NCBI GenBank assembly: GCA_035528995.1
Contig: DATKXO010000181.1
Location: forward strand, 1 to 26,055
Direction: 5' to 3'
Length of the DNA stretch: 26,055 nucleotides
Source of the DNA: DATKXO01 sp035528995
GTDB lineage: Bacteria; Planctomycetota; Phycisphaerae; UBA1845
Positions 22,688 to 26,055 of this stretch are shown in pieces. The notes under the pieces were generated by a model. It was not told the DNA's origin, ran no database searches, and saw only the letters and a list, made by a program, of their open reading frames with translations. Every line of letters begins with the position of its first letter. The first letter of the stretch is position 1. The position numbers and the translations under genes were made by a program.

Positions 22688-22716
22688 AGGATCGCTCGCC
22701 GCCCGTGGCCTGTCAA
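22688..22716 (-). promoter_or_regulatory. Candidate promoter of the repeat-protein gene
   Basis: On the minus strand a perfect TTGACA (22716-22711) is followed after 17 bases by GATCCT (22693-22688), three of six matches. It lies about 40 bases before the ATG. The other bases of the 22651-22986 gap hold the palindrome CCACCGGTGG (22752-22761) and the opposing promoter at 22950. Confidence 0.45.
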
Positions 22717-22949
22717 CGGAGCCCCAAATTCATGGCCAGGGCAGAACCGCCCCACCGGTGGTGGGCGACGGGTCAGACGGGCCGCTATTATTGCGGCCCC
22801 CAAGGTCCATTCGGTGGCAGAGACGGTGGCAAGCGCCAGGCCCACCGGGTGCATTCCAGTACACTGCAGTACATCGAACAGCCCCCCTCGGACTATCAGG
22901 AACGCGGTTGAGGTCGTTGCTGGCCCGGTGGTGCGGCGTCCCGGCAGGT

Positions 22950-22979
22950 TTGCCGCACCTGCGGATCACGGGCTAGAAT
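22950..22979 (+). promoter_or_regulatory. Promoter giving a leaderless lpxL-type mRNA
   Basis: TTGCCG (22950-22955), an 18-base spacer, and TAGAAT (22974-22979) match consensus at four and five of six positions. The -10 box ends seven bases before the ATG at 22987, so transcription should begin at or next to the start codon. No ribosome binding site is present, which agrees. Confidence 0.6.
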
Positions 22980-22986
22980 CCCCCCG

Positions 22987-23946
22987 ATGAAGAACAAGAA
23001 CGGAATGGTGGCCTGGCTGCAATACGCGGCCTTACGCCTGGCCATCTTCCTGATACACATGTTCCCGGTGGACGCGAACCTGCGGACCGCCCGGTTGCTG
23101 GGGCGGGTCTGGTGGCACATCGACCGACGACACCGCGATCGCACGCGGGAGCACCTGCGCCTGGCCTACGGTGACAGCCTGTCTGACGCGGAGGTGGATC
23201 GGATCGCTCTGCGGTCGATGCAACACTTGGTCATGTTGGTCATTGAGATGATATTCACGCCGTGGCTGATCACCGACTGGACCTGGGCCCGGTACGTGAA
23301 ACTGACCGACTTCGGCGAGGCCCTGCGCATTCTGCTGGACGGGCACGGCGCCATTCTGGTCACCGGGCACTACGGCAACTGGGAGTTGACCGGCCATCTG
23401 TTGGCCCTGTACGGGTTCGAGGTTCTGGCCATCATGCGCCCGCTGGACAACGTCTACCTCAACCGCTACCTAGTCCAGACCCGGCGCAGCGCGGGTCTGC
23501 AACTTCTGGACAAGAAGGGCGCCACGGAAGCGGCCGAAGCGGCGCTGCACCGTGGTGCCGCGCTGGGCTTCATCGCGGATCAGAACGCCGGGCACAAGGG
23601 GCTCTTCGTCGACTTCTTCGGGCGCAAAGCCTCAACCTACAAATCCATCGGTCTGCTGGCCATGTCGGCCGAGGTCCCCATCATCGTGGGCTGCGCCCGG
23701 CGAACGGGCGATCGGCTGCACTACGAGCTTTGCGCCGAGCGTATCATTCGCCCGGAGGAATGGGCCCGCCGCGATGACCCACTGAGATGGATCACGCAGG
23801 AGTACACCGCGGCCATCGAGCGCTTCGTTCGTCGCGACCCCAGCCAATACCTGTGGACGCACCGGCGTTGGAAGTCCCGACCCAAGGACGAGCAGACGCG
23901 TGAGCCGGCAGGGCGCGTCACGTCGGCGGCGGCCGCGGCGACGTAA
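22987..23946 (+). CDS. Lipid A biosynthesis lauroyl acyltransferase family (LpxL/HtrB)
   Basis: 319 residues. Family members add a secondary acyl chain to Kdo2-lipid IVA at the inner membrane. A hydrophobic N-terminal segment (LQYAALRLAIFLIHMF, 11-26) anchors the protein. The catalytic H-x4-E is intact in TGHYGNWELTGH (His128, Glu133). Further family motifs are AIMRPLDNVYLNR, GFIADQNAGHKGLFVDFFGR (family box with Asp-Gln and Phe-Phe-Gly), KASTYKSIGLLAMSAEVPII, and YLWTHRRWKSRP near the end. The C-terminal tail is low-complexity and Ala-rich. No start-site motif is seen: the ATG directly follows a promoter, so the mRNA is predicted to be leaderless. The gene is evidence of a lipopolysaccharide-type outer membrane in this organism. 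The exact acyl chain and the split between LpxL and LpxM are not readable. Confidence 0.93.
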   Translation: MKNKNGMVAWLQYAALRLAIFLIHMFPVDANLRTARLLGRVWWHIDRRHRDRTREHLRLAYGDSLSDAEVDRIALRSMQHLVMLVIEMIFTPWLITDWTWARYVKLTDFGEALRILLDGHGAILVTGHYGNWELTGHLLALYGFEVLAIMRPLDNVYLNRYLVQTRRSAGLQLLDKKGATEAAEAALHRGAALGFIADQNAGHKGLFVDFFGRKASTYKSIGLLAMSAEVPIIVGCARRTGDRLHYELCAERIIRPEEWARRDDPLRWITQEYTAAIERFVRRDPSQYLWTHRRWKSRPKDEQTREPAGRVTSAAAAAT

Positions 23947-24107
23947 GCACCGCTCCAGTCCCGTGAACGTGCTGCCCGCGGGCCTGCCCGCCGTCTTTCC
24001 GCGCTGTTGCTGCGATGGCACAGCGCCACGGAAACGGAATCCAGGCGGCTTCTCCCAGTGGGGCGGCCCGGGGCGTCCGGCGTCGGCTGGCGAAAGCCCG
24101 GTCGTGG

Positions 24108-24116
24108 TGCTACACT
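24108..24116 (+). promoter_or_regulatory. Extended -10 promoter of the RicT/PSP1 gene
   Basis: TGC directly followed by TACACT (24111-24116) is an extended -10 motif, with a weak TGGCGA (24088-24093) 17 bases upstream. It predicts a leader of about 70 bases that includes the 24167-24180 hairpin. Nothing else is seen in the 23947-24192 gap. Confidence 0.5.
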
Positions 24117-24166
24117 GTGGAGAAATGTTCCTGACTGAACCGATGAACGTCCCGTAGGATACAGCT

Positions 24167-24180
24167 ACCGGGAAACCGGT
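24167..24180 (+). promoter_or_regulatory. GNRA-tetraloop hairpin ahead of the RicT start
   Basis: ACCGG (24167-24171), GAAA loop (24172-24175), CCGGT (24176-24180): a five-base stem with a stable tetraloop, extendable by two flanking pairs. It ends 12 bases before the ATG at 24193, over the usual ribosome-site zone, where the only purine signal is a weak GAG (24186-24188). It may affect translation. Confidence 0.4.
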
Positions 24181-24192
24181 GGTTCGAGATAC

Positions 24193-25659
24193 ATGGTTTC
24201 AAACATCCTCCCGAATGGTGACGAGCCCGGTGCCGCCGGCGACGCCGGCGGCGCCTGCGGCTCCGACGAGCCCTGCGGCTCGGGGCTGGAGAAGGTCTAC
24301 CCGACAACGGCGGTCCGATACGGGCTGATGCGCTACATTGGCGAGTTCAATTACCCGCCGGACATGAAGTTCGGCTGTGAGGTGAAGGTCGTCGTCCAGA
24401 CCAAGCGCGGGATCGAGATCGGAGAGCAGGTGTCCCTGACCTGTCAGGGCTGCAGCCAGTCGGTCAGCCGCGAGCAGATCCTGGAGTTCACGGCCCGCAG
24501 CGGGTCGGCCTACTACGAACTCAAGTCGGGCAAGATTCTGCGACAGGCAACCCCCGACGACCTGGCGGAATACGAACACATCAACGCCGGGGCCAAAGCC
24601 AAGCGCGACCTCTGCCACGAAATGGCCCAACAGCACAAGCTGGAAATCAAGGTGGTGGCCTGCGAGCCGCTCTTCGGCGGCGAGCGAATCATCTTCTACT
24701 TCGTGGCGGACGCTCGCGTCGATTTCCGAGCACTGGTCAAGGACCTGGCCCGGGAATTCCAGACGCGCATCGAGATGCGGCAGGTGGGCACTCGGGACGA
24801 GGCTCGCCTGGTGGCCGACTACGAAACCTGTGGACGCGAATGCTGCTGCCGCACCTTCCTCAAGTCGCTCAAGCCGGTCAGCATGAAGATGGCCAAGCTG
24901 CAGAAGGCCACGCTGGACCCGTCGAAGGTCTCCGGCCGGTGCGGCCGTCTGAAATGTTGCCTCCGCTACGAGCACACCGGCTACGAGGAACTGGACGCCC
25001 GGCTCCCCAGGATCGGAGCCGCGGTCGGAACCACCTTCGGCAACGCCACTGTGGTGGACCGCCAGATCCTGACCCAGCTTCTGATGGTTGAAGCCGAGGG
25101 AGGCGGCCGGGTGGCCATCGCGTTTGAGGACGTCCTCGCACCGGACGAGGCAGCCCGAACCGGCAAGGGCCCTGAACCGCGACCGCCAAAGACCGAGAAC
25201 GGCAGGCCGCTGAAGTCGGCGCCGCGCCCGGCCCGTGACGCCCAAGACAGGGGCAGGGGACGTCGGGGCATCCGAGGAGGGCGCGCCCCGCAGCGGAGCG
25301 ACAGCCGCACGCCCGATGCTGTGGCGGCCAAGCCTGAGGCGTCGCCCGGCACGGACCCGATGCCCGGCGAGCAGGCAGGCGGTGCGGTGGAGACTACGCC
25401 GGAGACGGACAGCGCCGCGGTTCCCGCCGTAAACGGCCAACCAGCTCCACCCGACGCGGGACGCGAAGCGCCGGCCGGCAACGCATCGGCTGATCGGGAG
25501 GGCGGTTCGAGACGGCGACGGCGACGCCGCCGGCCGAGGGGACGTCGGCCATCGGGATCCAGCGACACCGACCGGGGCGCCGAGGGTTCCAAGGGCCCCG
25601 AAACCGACGCCCGACAGGGGCCGGAGGGGGACTCGACCTCCGGCGATGGAACGACGTGA
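24193..25659 (+). CDS. RicT/YaaT-like PSP1-domain protein with long Arg-rich tail
   Basis: 488 residues. In Bacillus subtilis the equivalent, RicT, works with RicA and RicF as an Fe-S complex that steers RNase Y in RNA processing. Here residues about 34-315 hold the PSP1 core: VRYGLMRYIGEF, EVKVVVQTKRGIEIGEQVSL, a middle helix, VACEPLFGGERIIFYFVADA, RVDFRALVKDLAREF, RIEMRQVGTRDEARL, and the paired cysteine motifs CGRECCC (213-219) and CGRLKCC (250-256), likely Fe-S ligands. The remainder (about 320-488) is a long low-complexity tail rich in Arg, Gly, Pro and acidic residues with a block of eight Arg (SRRRRRRRRPRGRR), absent from Firmicute RicT, which is about 275 residues. The Arg tail suggests RNA binding. 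An N-terminal Gly/Asp/Cys extension precedes the domain. Confidence 0.9.
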   Translation: MVSNILPNGDEPGAAGDAGGACGSDEPCGSGLEKVYPTTAVRYGLMRYIGEFNYPPDMKFGCEVKVVVQTKRGIEIGEQVSLTCQGCSQSVSREQILEFTARSGSAYYELKSGKILRQATPDDLAEYEHINAGAKAKRDLCHEMAQQHKLEIKVVACEPLFGGERIIFYFVADARVDFRALVKDLAREFQTRIEMRQVGTRDEARLVADYETCGRECCCRTFLKSLKPVSMKMAKLQKATLDPSKVSGRCGRLKCCLRYEHTGYEELDARLPRIGAAVGTTFGNATVVDRQILTQLLMVEAEGGGRVAIAFEDVLAPDEAARTGKGPEPRPPKTENGRPLKSAPRPARDAQDRGRGRRGIRGGRAPQRSDSRTPDAVAAKPEASPGTDPMPGEQAGGAVETTPETDSAAVPAVNGQPAPPDAGREAPAGNASADREGGSRRRRRRRRPRGRRPSGSSDTDRGAEGSKGPETDARQGPEGDSTSGDGTT

Positions 25660-25710
25660 GTGAGCACCACTTTTCCCGGGGTTTGGTTCGGAACCCGGAA
25701 GGGTGCGCGG

Positions 25711-25716
25711 TACAAT
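25711..25716 (+). promoter_or_regulatory. Possible -10 box for the Minf_1886 gene
   Basis: TACAAT matches the -10 consensus at five of six positions. Upstream, only TTCGGA (25687-25692, 18-base spacer) could serve as a -35, and that is weak. It sits 51 bases after the RicT stop, with about 75 bases of leader before the ATG at 25797. Confidence 0.35.
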
Positions 25717-25796
25717 AGTATGTTGGTGGCGCGCCGACAGGATGGCTGTCGGTTCTGCCGCCCGGAAAGTGATCGCGAAGTTACGGCGCAAGCATC

Positions 25797-26055
25797 ATGG
25801 CTGTGAGACAAACCCGTTCCCTGCAATGTGTCGTCAAGGCGGTGGGCCGCTACCCGGAGGAAGCCTATCAGTTCGTCCGCGAAGCCCTGGACTACGCGGT
25901 TGAGCAGGTCCACGGACCCCCGTCCCCCGCAGTGCGGCGCATCGGCAAGTACATGGCCGTTCACCAGATCGACCTGGCCGAACTGTATGAGCAGCTGGAC
26001 GAAGGACGGGTCGATCCGCGCGTGCGGGCGGCGATCGAAGCCGCCGGCGGTGTCG
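25797..26055 (+). CDS. Minf_1886-family protein (partial, runs off the window)
   Basis: 86 residues are visible, with no stop before the window's end. The ATG at 25797 is the first in frame after a TGA at 25770; there is no strong ribosome site. The start MAVRQTRSLQCVVKAVGRYP, then EEAYQFVREALDYAVEQVHG, and later RIGKYMAVHQIDLAELYEQL is the pattern of the Minf_1886 family, small helical proteins of about 140 residues common in planctomycetes and verrucomicrobia, usually with two-helix units and unknown function. It follows the RicT-like gene by 137 bases. The match is by memory of pattern, so moderate confidence. It has no signal or membrane part in the visible portion. Confidence 0.7.
   Translation, partial: MAVRQTRSLQCVVKAVGRYPEEAYQFVREALDYAVEQVHGPPSPAVRRIGKYMAVHQIDLAELYEQLDEGRVDPRVRAAIEAAGGV

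Noticed and set aside
24199..25791. 530-codon minus-strand open frame opposite the RicT-like gene
   Set aside because: The plus strand encodes the conserved PSP1 domain with its cysteine motifs; the antisense frame has no matching motifs.

Overview
The window reads as a high-GC diderm bacterial chromosome, most likely from the Planctomycetota or the wider PVC group. Supporting evidence is a lipid A acyltransferase (so a lipopolysaccharide-type outer membrane), several families of outer-membrane lipoproteins, a RicT/PSP1 protein, and a 3'-edge gene of the Minf_1886 family, which I associate with planctomycetes and verrucomicrobia. The phylum call is inference, not proof. The coding density is high and most real genes have strongly G/C third positions, so many long antisense ORFs are shadows.

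Layout. 1-300 is the 3' end of gyrA. 398-985 (-) is a secreted protein of unknown role. 1361-6981 (+) is a compact cluster of six mostly lipidated envelope proteins: a CsgG/TolB-like domain joined to a SUMF1 (formylglycine-generating-enzyme-like) domain, an LpoB-type lipoprotein, a COG3014 lipoprotein, a small Cys-rich lipoprotein, a YcfL/DUF1425 lipoprotein, and a CsgG-like protein with a FlgT-C-like tail. LpoB, COG3014 and YcfL are genes also found near one another in gammaproteobacteria. Here three of the six proteins share an alignable LpoB/CsgG/TolB-N motif, and the SUMF1 domain lacks one catalytic Cys. This is the best candidate in the window for an undescribed envelope assembly.

7085-17636 is an exopolysaccharide/capsule region. 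It contains a polyprenyl-phosphate sugar transferase (-), a divergently transcribed lipoprotein and triple-VanZ membrane protein (+), and a tightly overlapping six-gene minus-strand operon (O-antigen-ligase-like protein, GT4, Trm112-methyltransferase, GT4, PaaK/CapK-like adenylating enzyme, zinc-ribbon membrane protein). queA lies just upstream at 17855-18919 (-), and a small hypothetical gene is at 19260-19646 (+).

19660-21200 looks like a decayed integrative element: a tRNA-Cys 3' fragment followed at once by an intrinsic terminator, a small lipoprotein with a good promoter, a truncated tyrosine integrase, and a HEPN-like gene. Next to it, 21409-22650 (-) encodes an exported protein of fourteen 23-residue repeats, with a 97-bp exact internal duplication. 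The right end returns to housekeeping functions: an lpxL/htrB-family acyltransferase whose promoter predicts a leaderless mRNA (22987-23946), a RicT/PSP1 protein with a long Arg-rich tail (24193-25659), and the Minf_1886 gene running off the edge (25797 onward).
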